NCBI RefSeq assembly: GCF_041428715.1
Contig: NZ_CP155572.1
Length of the DNA stretch: 64,000 nucleotides
DNA from: Sporomusa malonica
GTDB lineage: Bacteria > Bacillota > Negativicutes > Sporomusales > Sporomusaceae
Strand: one strand, 5' to 3'
Each line of letters begins with the position of its first letter. The stretch's first letter is position 1. The notes beneath the pieces are model-generated. The model saw only the letters and a program-made list of their open reading frames with translations. It searched no databases and was not told the origin of the DNA. This document shows positions 1-11,474 of this stretch, in pieces. The translations under genes and the position numbers were made by a program.

Positions 1-694
1 CGGTATAAGAATCTACGCTGAAGGACACCGTTTGCCCAACCTTAATCCTGCCAATGTCGGTTTCATCAACAAGCACCTTAATCTGCATTTGGGACATATC
101 GTCAATTGTCATAATAACCTGCGGCGTAGAGATACCCTGAGCTACCGTCTGGCCGGCAGGCGTAGGCTTGCCGACTACAATGCCATCAAGGGGCGCCTTG
201 ATTACATAATAGTCTAGTTGTAATGCATAATTGTTATAGGTAGCCTGGGCTACAAGATAGTTTGTACGGTCAGCTTCCAGCTGCTGAAGTGACTGTCCGC
301 CGATATCTGCCAGTTGTTTACTCCGCTCATAGATAGAGGCATAGTTTGATAATTGGGCCTCATACTGGGCCAATTGCGCTCTGAGAGTAGAATCATCCAG
401 CACAACTAATACCTGTCCGGCTGTTACTCTGTCATTTTCTTTTACATTCAATCGTTTGATTAGACCGGTTACGCGTGAACTGATCTCAACTGAGTTAACG
501 GCTGAAATCGTTCCTGTAGCTGACACTGTCGCAGTAATATCACTGAGCCCTACAGTACTTGTTGTTGCCTCGGCAACAACTGCAGTGTTCCGCTTAGCAA
601 AATAGGCTGCCCCGCCTGCTGCAGCCAGTGCCACCACAACAAGCACGATGACCCACCCTTTATATTGCTTAATTTTCTCCCAAAATCTTTGCAT
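1..694 (-). CDS. HlyD/RND-type periplasmic adaptor protein, C-terminus cut by window edge
   Basis: Open reading frame on the minus strand starting at ATG 694-692 (MQRFWEKIK) and still open at base 1; about 231 residues are visible. A single N-terminal membrane segment (about residues 13-32) is followed by the first lipoyl-like half (motif VSATGTISAVNSVEISSRV), an alpha-hairpin (about residues 105-165), and the return half (IKAPLDGIVVGKPTPAGQTV), then the start of the beta-barrel domain. This is the membrane fusion protein that joins an inner-membrane ABC or RND pump to an outer-membrane channel. It starts 2 nt after the stop of the TolC-like gene, with its ribosome site inside that gene, so the two are co-transcribed. 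The pump itself presumably lies beyond base 1. Substrate cannot be told. Confidence 0.9.
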   Translation of the reverse strand, partial: MQRFWEKIKQYKGWVIVLVVVALAAAGGAAYFAKRNTAVVAEATTSTVGLSDITATVSATGTISAVNSVEISSRVTGLIKRLNVKENDRVTAGQVLVVLDDSTLRAQLAQYEAQLSNYASIYERSKQLADIGGQSLQQLEADRTNYLVAQATYNNYALQLDYYVIKAPLDGIVVGKPTPAGQTVAQGISTPQVIMTIDDMSQMQIKVLVDETDIGRIKVGQTVSFSVDSYT

Positions 695-696
695 AC

Positions 697-2004
697 CTAA
701 CCTCGTTTCTCCTCAATTGCTGTACCTATGGCTTTTTCAAGTTGGGCTTTGCTGGTATTATAGTCATATAAAGCCTTAATGTCGTTCAACTTAGCCTGGT
801 TTAAAGCCACTACGGCGTCAAAAACGGCTAGATTTGTGCCCACGCCCACCTTGTAACGAGCCTCGGCAATTTTCAGACTCTCTTCAGCCTGCTCAACCGC
901 TACTTTCTTGATATCAATCCGTTTTTCGGCTTCGCGCATGCTCAAGTAATACTCGCGCACCTCTAACAATACCGTGTCTCGCTGCTGTCTTGCTTGTTCC
1001 TGCACTGTGTCTAAGTTGTACTTTGACTGTTTAACCTTAGACTTGTTAAGACCTGAGTCAAATAGATTCAAGGAGGTTGTCAGCGTTGCTTGCCAATTGC
1101 TATTGTCTAGGCCAGGGAAATCTTTGTCATACCAGTTTTGGGACAGGGCAAATTCAACAGTTGGTAAGTAGCCGCTTTTGGCAATCTTGATATCTGCCTG
1201 GGCACTGGCAATTTTTGCCTGATATTCGGCGATCTCAGGCCGGTTAACTAAGGCGGTTTGAGTACAGTCTTCAAAGGTGGCAGGATAGGTTTGATACTTC
1301 AAGTCTTCTTTAAGTGTTAACTCACTGACAAGCGGGAGTCCGATGACATGATTAAGTTTGGCTACTGCCAATTGATAGTTGCTTTGAGCCTGGATAAGAT
1401 CGTCCTCTGCATTGGCTAGCTCAACCTGACTTGCGAGTACGTCAGACTTGGCCACAGTCCCGATTCGGTATTGATCCTGCACATTTTTTAAGTGGGCAGC
1501 ATAATTATCCACCGTTCCTTGATTTACTTTCACTTCGTTGCGATAGTGCAGCACATTGAAATAGTAGGTAGTCACAGTTTGCCTGAGCTGTTGTTTTGTC
1601 AAATCTATAGTAAGGTCAGCAACTTTAAGATCAAGTTTTGCTTGCTCGACTTGGCTTTCTAATTTTCCGCCTGAATAAATCGGAATACTGAGCGACAGCT
1701 GATTGTTAAATTTATTAGCACTGCTCTGGTTATCAGTAATCGTTACCGGTGAACTATAGCGCGTATCTGTGTGAGCAAGGCTTACATCTAAGTTTTTATT
1801 TGATTCTGCTTGTTTAACTGTCCAATATGTCTTTTCTCTGCTGGATTGAGCGATTTTTAGATCGGCGTTATTTTTTAATGCCAGAGCAATACTATCGTCT
1901 AACGATAACTCAATCGACGCAGCCATCACCGGCTGACTCAGTGCAAACACAATCCATATTGTTCCTAACAATTTGGCAATACGCCCTTTTTTATTTGGTT
2001 TCAC
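697..2004 (-). CDS. TolC-family outer membrane efflux protein
   Basis: 435 residues from a GTG start at 2004, with an AAGGAGA ribosome site 6 nt upstream. The N-terminus is a signal peptide ending near QPVMA (about residue 28). The rest shows the duplicated outer-membrane-efflux fold: two similar alpha-helical halves, with ARYKVGVGTNLAVFDA in the second and QYRIGTVAKSDVLASQVEL in the first, the heptad-rich segments that form the periplasmic tunnel. It is the outer-membrane channel of a tripartite exporter and is translationally linked to the downstream HlyD-like adaptor. A protein of this class requires an outer membrane, so it is one of the best indications that the host is a diderm. It is divergent from a two-component system, which may regulate it. 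Confidence 0.93.
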   Translation of the reverse strand: MKPNKKGRIAKLLGTIWIVFALSQPVMAASIELSLDDSIALALKNNADLKIAQSSREKTYWTVKQAESNKNLDVSLAHTDTRYSSPVTITDNQSSANKFNNQLSLSIPIYSGGKLESQVEQAKLDLKVADLTIDLTKQQLRQTVTTYYFNVLHYRNEVKVNQGTVDNYAAHLKNVQDQYRIGTVAKSDVLASQVELANAEDDLIQAQSNYQLAVAKLNHVIGLPLVSELTLKEDLKYQTYPATFEDCTQTALVNRPEIAEYQAKIASAQADIKIAKSGYLPTVEFALSQNWYDKDFPGLDNSNWQATLTTSLNLFDSGLNKSKVKQSKYNLDTVQEQARQQRDTVLLEVREYYLSMREAEKRIDIKKVAVEQAEESLKIAEARYKVGVGTNLAVFDAVVALNQAKLNDIKALYDYNTSKAQLEKAIGTAIEEKRG

Positions 2005-2010
2005 AGGTAT

Positions 2011-2054
2011 TCTCCTTCATGCTACTTATCCACTACCCTTAATTATGAAGGAGA
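2011..2054. repeat. 10-bp inverted repeat in the tolC / response-regulator intergenic region
   Basis: TCTCCTTCAT at 2011-2020 is the exact reverse complement of ATGAAGGAGA at 2045-2054 (24-bp spacer). The left arm includes the ribosome site of the TolC gene, so it could act in the divergent mRNAs or as an operator. Function unknown. Confidence 0.5.
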
Positions 2055-2055
2055 T

Positions 2056-2073
2056 TTGTTACATTTTTGTTAC
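2056..2073 (+). promoter_or_regulatory. Direct repeat TTGTTAC x2, 11-bp period, candidate response-regulator site
   Basis: TTGTTAC occurs at 2056-2062 and again at 2067-2073, one helical turn apart, 43 bp ahead of the response regulator start. OmpR/PhoB-class regulators typically bind tandem half-sites with an 11-bp period, so this is a reasonable autoregulatory and tolC-regulatory site. Inference from spacing only. Confidence 0.45.
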
Positions 2074-2115
2074 GAAAGTTATATTTACGCAATATTTTCC
2101 TCAGAGGAGACTTTT

Positions 2116-2790
2116 ATGAATAAAACAGTTTTAATTGTTGATGATGAACTACGCATGAGAAAACTGGTTGCCGACTTCCTTATACGCGAAGGCTACAGCA
2201 TACTTGAGGCAGATAATGGACAATTAGCTCTTGAGCTTTTGCCTAAAGAAAAGGTGGATTTGGTTATTCTTGATGTCATGATGCCAAAACTGGATGGCTT
2301 GATGGTATGCAAAGAAATCAGGAAAATCGCTAACATTCCGGTTATCATGCTGACAGCCAAGGGAGAAGAAGCCGATCAGCTTGTGGCCTTTGAGCTGGGC
2401 GCCGACGAATATGTCACCAAGCCGTTTAGTCCTAAGGTCCTGACAGCACGGGTGAATGCGCTGTTCCGGCGAGTTGATCAGGAAAACAAAGAAAAAACCG
2501 CCTTATATAGCGGCCTATTGATTGATGCAGCCGCCCGCCAAGTATTCATCGACGACCAACTGCTTGATTTGAGTCCCAAAGAATATGAACTTCTTTTTTA
2601 TTTGACAAAAAACAGCGGAACCGCATTAAGTCGCCAGCAAATTCTCGACCAGGTATGGACTTATGACTACTTCGGCGACCTAAGGACTGTGGACACTCAT
2701 ATAAACAGGCTTAGAAATAAGCTAGGAGATAAAAGCATTCTTATACATACCATCCGGGGTTATGGTTATAGATTCGAGGAAGACAAATGA
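2116..2790 (+). CDS. OmpR/PhoB-family response regulator
   Basis: 224 residues if translation begins at ATG 2116, which has AGAGGAGA 5 nt upstream; an in-frame upstream ATG at 2056 lacks a ribosome site and would lie over the TTGTTAC repeats. Receiver domain: acidic pocket D9-D10, phosphoacceptor D53 (LDVMMPKLDG), T80 and K102. A winged-helix DNA-binding domain follows from about residue 130 (LSPKEYELLFYL, then TVDTHINRLRNKLGD and the terminal IRGYGYRFE). It overlaps the downstream kinase by 4 nt (ATGA), so the pair is translationally coupled. Divergent from the TolC/HlyD efflux genes, which are its likely targets. Confidence 0.93.
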   Translation: MNKTVLIVDDELRMRKLVADFLIREGYSILEADNGQLALELLPKEKVDLVILDVMMPKLDGLMVCKEIRKIANIPVIMLTAKGEEADQLVAFELGADEYVTKPFSPKVLTARVNALFRRVDQENKEKTALYSGLLIDAAARQVFIDDQLLDLSPKEYELLFYLTKNSGTALSRQQILDQVWTYDYFGDLRTVDTHINRLRNKLGDKSILIHTIRGYGYRFEEDK

Positions 2791-4301
2791 GAGTATCTAT
2801 TAAAACAAGACTCTTCGTTAGTTTAAGCTGTCTTATGCTATTTTTTGTACTTATATCCTTAAGCTTGATGGGGATTGGCCTAGAAAAATTCTACACCTGG
2901 CAAAAGCAAGAGGCCTTGCTGGCAAATAGTCAAACGATAAATGACTTATACCACGGAAGCCCAGAAGAAATATCCCTGGAACTGGAGCGGGCAGCAAACA
3001 CCTTAGGGGCCGGTGTCATCATCTTCGCGCCTACTGGTCCGATTAAGTATACCTCTTTCGACCGCTTCATTAATCATAGGCCGCCAGATTCTCTGCTGCT
3101 ACCTAATGCAGATGCTAATTATACCCCGAAAAATCAGTTCAGAATTCCACCCAAATCAACACAATTAGTCAAAAGCAGCCAAGCGATTAATAGCCAAACT
3201 ATCCTCGAGATACAGCTCGATCAGATGTTACAGATTGAGTTCATGGTTCTGGAACGCCAGCTTAAAAACGGTGATATCTTAATCATCAGACAACCGCTCG
3301 CCCCTATGTCAGAAAGCGCTGTTGCAGCAGCTCATTTTATGACCTTAACAGGAATACTGACACTATTAGCAGGATGCGGTTGGGCTTTCTTTTTTTCCAG
3401 GAAATTTACATTACCGATATTGGATCTTAATCGAATTGCCCAACGCATGTCTAAGCTTGACTTTTCGCAGAAATGTACAGTAACCCGTGGCGATGAGCTG
3501 GGCGAACTTGGCCAAAACATTAATTATTTATCTGACCAACTAGATGCTGCTATCTCTGAGCTAAACAAAAAAAATCAGCAACTAATGGCTGATGTTGAGA
3601 AAGAACGATCACTGGATCAAATGCGCAAATACTTCGTTTCCAGTGTTTCACATGAACTAAAAACCCCGATCTCGCTGATACTGGGCTATGCCGAAGGGTT
3701 GAAGGAAGATATTGCACGCGATGCGGCTAGCAAAGATTTTTATTGTTCGGTAATTATTGATGAAGCTGAAAAAATGGACAAGCTGGTCAAAGACTTGCTC
3801 AACCTTTCCCAGATTGAATCAGGACTATATCAATTAAACAGAACCGATTTTGACCTTGACCTTATGCTGAAAGATATTGCAAAAAAATACCTGACCGTTC
3901 TGGAAAAAAGAGCTATTACTCTTGAGTATGCCAGTACAGCCAGTCATTGGGTCAATGGCGATCCATTGCGCATTGAGCAGATTCTTCTCAATCTTTTTAC
4001 TAACGCCATTGACCACGCTGAACTGCCATATCTCATTAAGATTACTGCTCTGAATATAGAAGATAAAATCAGAGTCTTTGTCTATAACTCCGGCCAACCA
4101 ATACCGGAAGAAAGCCTTGAGAAAATATGGTTAAGTTTCTATAAAGTAGACGATGCCCGCACTAGAGAATATGGCAGATACGGGTTAGGCCTATCTATTG
4201 TGCGGGCTATCCAGGAACTACATGGCAATGGTTATGGAGTTGAAAATGGTGAAGGCGGTGTTATGTTTTGGTTTGACCTCACCGAAGCCAATAAAATTTG
4301 A
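2787..4301 (+). CDS. Sensor histidine kinase (HAMP type), partner of the OmpR regulator
   Basis: 504 residues. Two membrane segments (about residues 10-31 and 181-203) flank an extracytoplasmic sensor domain of about 150 residues. HAMP follows (204-256), then a short coiled coil, the HisKA box with phosphorylated His289 (SSVSHELKTPISLILG), and the ATPase domain with N-box LLNLFTNAIDHA and a GLGLSIV G2 box. The G1 region reads YNSGQPIPEES, the form seen in many Firmicute kinases in place of DxGxG. Coupled to the upstream regulator by a 4-nt overlap. The sensed signal is unknown; by position it probably concerns envelope stress or efflux substrates. Confidence 0.92.
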   Translation: MRVSIKTRLFVSLSCLMLFFVLISLSLMGIGLEKFYTWQKQEALLANSQTINDLYHGSPEEISLELERAANTLGAGVIIFAPTGPIKYTSFDRFINHRPPDSLLLPNADANYTPKNQFRIPPKSTQLVKSSQAINSQTILEIQLDQMLQIEFMVLERQLKNGDILIIRQPLAPMSESAVAAAHFMTLTGILTLLAGCGWAFFFSRKFTLPILDLNRIAQRMSKLDFSQKCTVTRGDELGELGQNINYLSDQLDAAISELNKKNQQLMADVEKERSLDQMRKYFVSSVSHELKTPISLILGYAEGLKEDIARDAASKDFYCSVIIDEAEKMDKLVKDLLNLSQIESGLYQLNRTDFDLDLMLKDIAKKYLTVLEKRAITLEYASTASHWVNGDPLRIEQILLNLFTNAIDHAELPYLIKITALNIEDKIRVFVYNSGQPIPEESLEKIWLSFYKVDDARTREYGRYGLGLSIVRAIQELHGNGYGVENGEGGVMFWFDLTEANKI

Positions 4302-4546
4302 ACCGTCATATGTCCCCCCCATGCAGAACTCCAGCAGCCTTCCGCCACTTTTTTTCACTACCACGTCCATGGATCACGGGGAATTTGAACAGCAAATTTT
4401 CCGCCGCTTATTTCTAAATCAGTGCCAGGTCCAGAATGCACCCACAAACGCATAGATGGCAGCCTGGCTTACGCACAATAGCACCATTGAGGCCATTAGA
4501 TTAGTAGTCATAAGAGAATATCTTTTTACAATAATCAAGGCAAACT

Positions 4547-4583
4547 AAAAGGACTGAATCCTATGCAATACAGGATTCAATCC
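4547..4583 (-). terminator. Distal hairpin terminator downstream of the rRNA operon
   Basis: GGACTGAATCC (4551-4561) and GGATTCAATCC (4573-4583) form an 11-bp stem with one G-T pair. On the minus strand the stem is followed by TTTTAGTTT, as expected for a weak Rho-independent terminator backing up the two nearer ones. Confidence 0.5.
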
Positions 4584-4704
4584 TCATTATCAGCTTAATT
4601 ATATTGTCTAACTTTTGGAGTCACATCAAGATTTGAGACAGCAAAATGCACCTCCAGCAGTTGGGGTACTCTGAACGGTCTAAGCTTTTTCGCTATATAT
4701 AATA

Positions 4705-4730
4705 AGAAAAGACTTGGCTTGTGCCAAGTC
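4705..4730 (-). terminator. Hairpin terminator downstream of the rRNA operon
   Basis: GACTTGGC / GCCAAGTC (4711-4718 and 4723-4730), a perfect 8-bp stem with a TTGT loop. On the minus strand it is followed by TTTTCTTATT. Second of three tandem terminators after the distal 5S gene. Confidence 0.65.
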
Positions 4731-4800
4731 CTTCAGGACGCCGGCAGAAGCCTTAGTCGTTCTTATGTCAACAGAATTGCGTTATAAATTCTGGTAGACC

Positions 4801-4828
4801 AAAAAAGCACTCACTTTCGTGAGTACTT
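4801..4828 (-). terminator. Main Rho-independent terminator of the rRNA operon
   Basis: On the minus strand AAGTACTCAC, a GAAA loop and GTGAGTGCTT form a 10-bp stem (one G-T) followed by a run of T residues (the A run at 4801-4806 on the plus strand). It begins 4 nt after the 3' end of the distal 5S gene. Confidence 0.85.
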
Positions 4829-4832
4829 TACT

Positions 4833-5021
4833 AACCAGCAACTTCCTAATCTCCCAGGCCGTTTCCAGCCAAGTACCTTCGGCGTTTATCAGCGTTCTGT
4901 TTATGTACTTTATCTTAATTCATAGCTGTAATACCTTCATGTGTTAGGTGCATCTTCGTGTCCTTAACTACTGTGTTCGGTATGGGAACAGGTGGAACCC
5001 CACAGCTATCGTCACTGGATA
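4833..5021 (-). rRNA. rrf: 5S rRNA gene with a 70-nt insertion (distal copy, possibly non-functional)
   Basis: Ends are near-identical to the intact 5S at 8352-8470: the first 59 nt differ at only a few positions and the last 55 nt are the same. Bases 4888-4962 (75 nt) stand where the intact copy has only 5 nt (8407-8411), giving 189 instead of 119 nt. In the intact RNA those 5 bases belong to CCCACA, the 3' strand of helix II that pairs with TGTGGG. Here that strand is gone, but the insert contains ACAGCTAT, complementary to ATAGCTGT just upstream of helix II, so a rebuilt helix is possible. It could be an expanded functional 5S, a 5S with a removable intervening sequence, or a pseudogene. 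Confidence 0.85.
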
Positions 5022-5048
5022 TACAGGTGAATATCCGGTTAAGGTATA

Positions 5049-5076
5049 TTCCCTGAAAACTTCACAGAAGAAAAGC
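5049..5076 (-). other. 3' strand of the 23S rRNA processing stem
   Basis: The sequence from TTCCCTGAAAAC to GAAAAGC on the plus strand closely matches the direct plus-strand complement of 8287-8313, so in the transcript the two pair as a stem of about 26 bp enclosing the whole 23S RNA. Such stems are cut by RNase III-type enzymes (Mini-III at the 23S ends in Bacillus). The same segment upstream of 23S carries the boxA-like TTCCTTGAAAACT. Confidence 0.75.
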
Positions 5077-5101
5077 ATTGCGCAATATTATGATTTGTTA
5101 T

Positions 5102-5122
5102 GTTCGCACCTACGGTGCGAAC
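5102..5122. repeat. 9-bp hairpin just after the 23S gene
   Basis: GTTCGCACC / GGTGCGAAC with a 3-nt loop (5102-5110 and 5114-5122), lying between the 23S 3' end and its processing stem. No T-rich tail on the minus strand, so it is not a terminator; probably part of the spacer structure used in processing. Confidence 0.5.
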
Positions 5123-5127
5123 GAACT

Positions 5128-8044
<2,917 letters not shown>

Positions 8045-8351
8045 TAATTTGTGCTGCAACTGTCTATAAGCCGCCATCTGCTTCGTTGGTCCTCAGACGT
8101 TTTGCTTGCGTACATGAGTACGCGGCGCGGCAACGTCTTCCGGTCCGCCTCGCAGCTGACACCTTCTAGCCAGTTTCGCCTGCCTTAAACTTTGCTTCTG
8201 GCTCATTTAAGGACTTTTTTAGAATCCTAATTGCGCTTCGTTAAGTTACTTCTACATATTTGCATATGAGAGGTAATTTTACTTTTGCTTTCTTCTGTGC
8301 AGTTTTCAAGGAACATGGGTTATTTGGAACGCTTTGCGTTCCTCTAACCAA
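8045..8351. other. 5S-23S spacer of the rRNA operon
   Basis: No tRNA and no coding region. It holds the 5' strand of the 23S processing stem, a hairpin GGTTA...TAACC around GGAACGCTTTGCGTTCC near 8318-8348 directly after the intact 5S, and a smaller hairpin around CGTACATGAGTACG. Confidence 0.6.
8287..8313 (-). promoter_or_regulatory. boxA-like antitermination site and 5' strand of the 23S processing stem
   Basis: On the minus strand TTCCTTGAAAACTGCACAG resembles the Firmicute rRNA boxA (TGCTCTTTGAAAACT) that recruits Nus factors. It also pairs with 5049-5076 around 23S. Confidence 0.65.
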
Positions 8352-8470
8352 AACCAGCAACTTCCTAATCTCCCAGGCCGTTTCCAGCCAAGTACCTTCG
8401 GCGTTTGTGGGCTTAATTACTGTGTTCGGTATGGGAACAGATGGAACCCCACAGCTATCGTCACTGGATA
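8352..8470 (-). rRNA. rrf: 5S ribosomal RNA, intact copy inside the 16S-23S spacer
   Basis: 119 nt with all core 5S elements: the helix I ends pair (CCAG with CTGG), helix II pairs TGTGGG with CCCACA, and the loop C block CCCATACCGAACAC is present. It lies between 16S and 23S, outside both processing stems, in addition to the usual position after 23S. Because the distal copy is interrupted, this one is presumably the functional 5S of the operon. Confidence 0.93.
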
Positions 8471-8626
8471 TTTTGTCCGTACAATGAATCTAGATAAAAC
8501 ATTATAGTGGCTTCACAGCCTTATAAAGCATCAGATTTGTTCATAAGTACGCTTCAGGAATATCTATGTTACCATAGTCATTTGTGTATTTCAACAAGTA
8601 ACTTTTGGTAACAAAAGCATTCCCTC

Positions 8627-8643
8627 AAAACTAAACAATGTAA
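8627..8643 (-). other. 3' strand of the 16S processing stem
   Basis: Plus-strand AAAACTAAACAATGTAA is the exact 17-bp reverse complement of 10593-10609. In the transcript the two arms enclose tRNA-Gly and 16S RNA, the usual RNase III substrate. Confidence 0.8.
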
Positions 8644-8745
8644 ACTGATACTACTGCAAGCACATAAGCTCCGTCTAGTATCTAATGCATCTGCCAAATG
8701 TACCGACCTAGGATTTCAGACTGTATTTCAAGCCTGTTATCTCCC

Positions 8746-10303
<1,558 letters not shown>

Positions 10304-10454
10304 AAAAAAGTATGCCGTCTATATGCGACTCTGCTATCCCTGCCGCTATCTATATTTAGAAAGACTTGCTTCTTAATTAGATGAGACAGGCATATGTTCA
10401 AAGTCACACAGTGACTACATTATATTGAAGCCGTTTTATCGGCTCGTTATTTGT

Positions 10455-10529
10455 TGGAGCGGAAAACGAGATTCGAACTCGCGACCCTCGCCTTGGCAAG
10501 GCGATGCTCTACCGCTGAGCTACTTCCGC
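10455..10529 (-). tRNA. tRNA-Gly (GCC)
   Basis: Cloverleaf with anticodon loop TTGCCAA (anticodon GCC), acceptor GCGGAAG/TTTCCGC, T-loop TTCGAAT and encoded CCA. It lies inside the long-range 16S processing stem, between the rRNA promoter and 16S, so it is excised from the same precursor. Confidence 0.95.
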
Positions 10530-10592
10530 ATCCGTTAATAGATTGACGTGGTTATTAACCACTATACATCTGGCATTTTTATGATGCATTAC

Positions 10593-10609
10593 TTACATTG
10601 TTTAGTTTT
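10593..10609 (-). promoter_or_regulatory. boxA-like leader and 5' strand of the 16S processing stem
   Basis: On the minus strand TTCCTTGAAAACTAAACAA contains the boxA-like element, and AAAACTAAACAATGTAA pairs perfectly with 8627-8643. Confidence 0.75.
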
Positions 10610-10704
10610 CAAGGAACGACGTGCATGGATGCACTAGTGTCACGGGTGTACCATTGATGGTACGCTTTACCCCGGGACCGCTAGCCGCTTGATGCAGCTT
10701 ATAC

Positions 10705-10734
10705 AGATTATCATAGTTAATCATACTATGTCAA
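10705..10734 (-). promoter_or_regulatory. Internal promoter of the rRNA operon
   Basis: Minus strand TTGACA (10734-10729) followed 16-18 bp later by a GATAAT/TAATCT -10 region. It separates tRNA-Val from tRNA-Gly-16S, so rRNA can be made independently of the three leading tRNAs. Confidence 0.75.
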
Positions 10735-10750
10735 CTGTATTTTATTGGAG

Positions 10751-10827
<77 letters not shown>

Positions 10828-10884
10828 ACAAGAATTGTACATCTATCATCCAACTATTAATCTATCAATATAAAAGTTAGTAAT

Positions 10885-10961
10885 TGGTCGGAGCGGCAGG
10901 ATTCGAACCTGCGACCCCCTGGTCCCAAGCCAGGTACTCTACCAAACTGAGCCACGCCCCG
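10885..10961 (-). tRNA. tRNA-Pro (TGG)
   Basis: Anticodon loop CTTGGGA in a CCTGG/CCAGG stem gives TGG. Acceptor CGGGGCG/CGCTCCG has one G-T pair, and CCA is encoded. Second gene of the leading tRNA cluster. Confidence 0.95.
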
Positions 10962-10971
10962 ATAGTTTAAA

Positions 10972-11058
10972 TGGTGCCGGAGGTCGGACTCGAACCGACA
11001 CGGGGTCACCCCCGGCAGATTTTGAGTCTGCTACGTCTGCCAATTACGTCACTCCGGC
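10972..11058 (-). tRNA. tRNA-Leu (CAA)
   Basis: 87-nt class II tRNA with a long variable arm; anticodon loop CTCAAAA (CAA); acceptor GCCGGAG/CTCCGGC fully paired; CCA encoded. First gene after the consensus promoter. Confidence 0.95.
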
Positions 11059-11070
11059 ACTGGAATTTAA

Positions 11071-11099
11071 ATTATACTAGCCGATTCTTGATTTGTCAA
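11071..11099 (-). promoter_or_regulatory. Consensus promoter of the tRNA-rRNA operon
   Basis: Minus strand TTGACA (11099-11094), 17-bp spacer, TATAAT (11076-11071): a perfect sigma-A-type promoter 13 nt ahead of tRNA-Leu. Confidence 0.9.
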
Positions 11100-11183
11100 C
11101 AGTGTATTTTATCGATTATACCATGCATGATTTCTTTATATGGTGAAATACTATCATTGCAATTTCCAAGGAGGTGATTACAG

Positions 11184-11348
11184 ATGTCTTTACCAGGAGT
11201 AAAATGTACCGTATCCAGCTGCAGGTTTTGGAAAAGCGGCGAGCATTGTGATGCTTCCGCTATTGAGGTGAATGTTGATGGCGGCGGCGCACACGCCCGC
11301 CAAAGTGATCAAACGAACTGCCATACTTTTCAGCCTAAGAACTCCTAG
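11184..11348 (+). CDS. DUF1540 small cysteine-rich protein
   Basis: 54 residues, start ATG 11184 with a near-perfect AAGGAGGTGATT ribosome site ending 5 nt upstream. The protein has four spaced cysteines (VKCTVSSCRFW, EHCDAS, TNCHTF), the pattern of the DUF1540 family common in spore-forming Firmicutes, which probably binds a metal ion. Function is not known. It is monocistronic, followed by a strong terminator, and divergent from the tRNA operon. The very strong ribosome site suggests high expression. Confidence 0.88.
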   Translation: MSLPGVKCTVSSCRFWKSGEHCDASAIEVNVDGGGAHARQSDQTNCHTFQPKNS

Positions 11349-11373
11349 ACAAAACTAAAGAGAATTGTACGCC

Positions 11374-11406
11374 AAAAGCCGCCCATAGATTTTGGGTGGC
11401 TTTTTA
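11374..11406 (+). terminator. Rho-independent terminator of the DUF1540 gene
   Basis: AAAAGCC-G-CCCA pairs with TGGG-T-GGCTTTT and is followed by a T run, 25 nt after the stop codon. Confidence 0.85.
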
Positions 11407-11432
11407 CCATAACTATCCTGGTTTAATCACAG

Positions 11433-11474
11433 AAAAAGGACAGTACACCCGCTGATTCAACAGTTGTACTGTCC
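11433..11474 (-). terminator. Terminator of the diguanylate cyclase operon
   Basis: On the minus strand GGACAGTACA (11474-11465) pairs with TGTACTGTCC (11447-11438) and is followed by TTTTTCT. The left arm includes the last codons of the cyclase gene. Confidence 0.8.

Larger units (their letters stand above)
4302..4800. other. Gene-free stretch between the histidine kinase and the rRNA operon
   Basis: No convincing gene on either strand. The minus strand has a 30-codon frame near 4420-4512 with a hydrophobic stretch, but no good ribosome site and no recognisable family. The stretch holds two hairpins with T-rich tails on the minus strand, listed separately, which look like reserve terminators of the rRNA operon. 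Confidence 0.5.

Noticed and set aside
4888..4962. The 5S insert as a mobile element
   Set aside because: No terminal inverted repeats, target duplication or coding capacity are visible in 75 nt; parts resemble diverged 5S sequence, so partial duplication is as likely.
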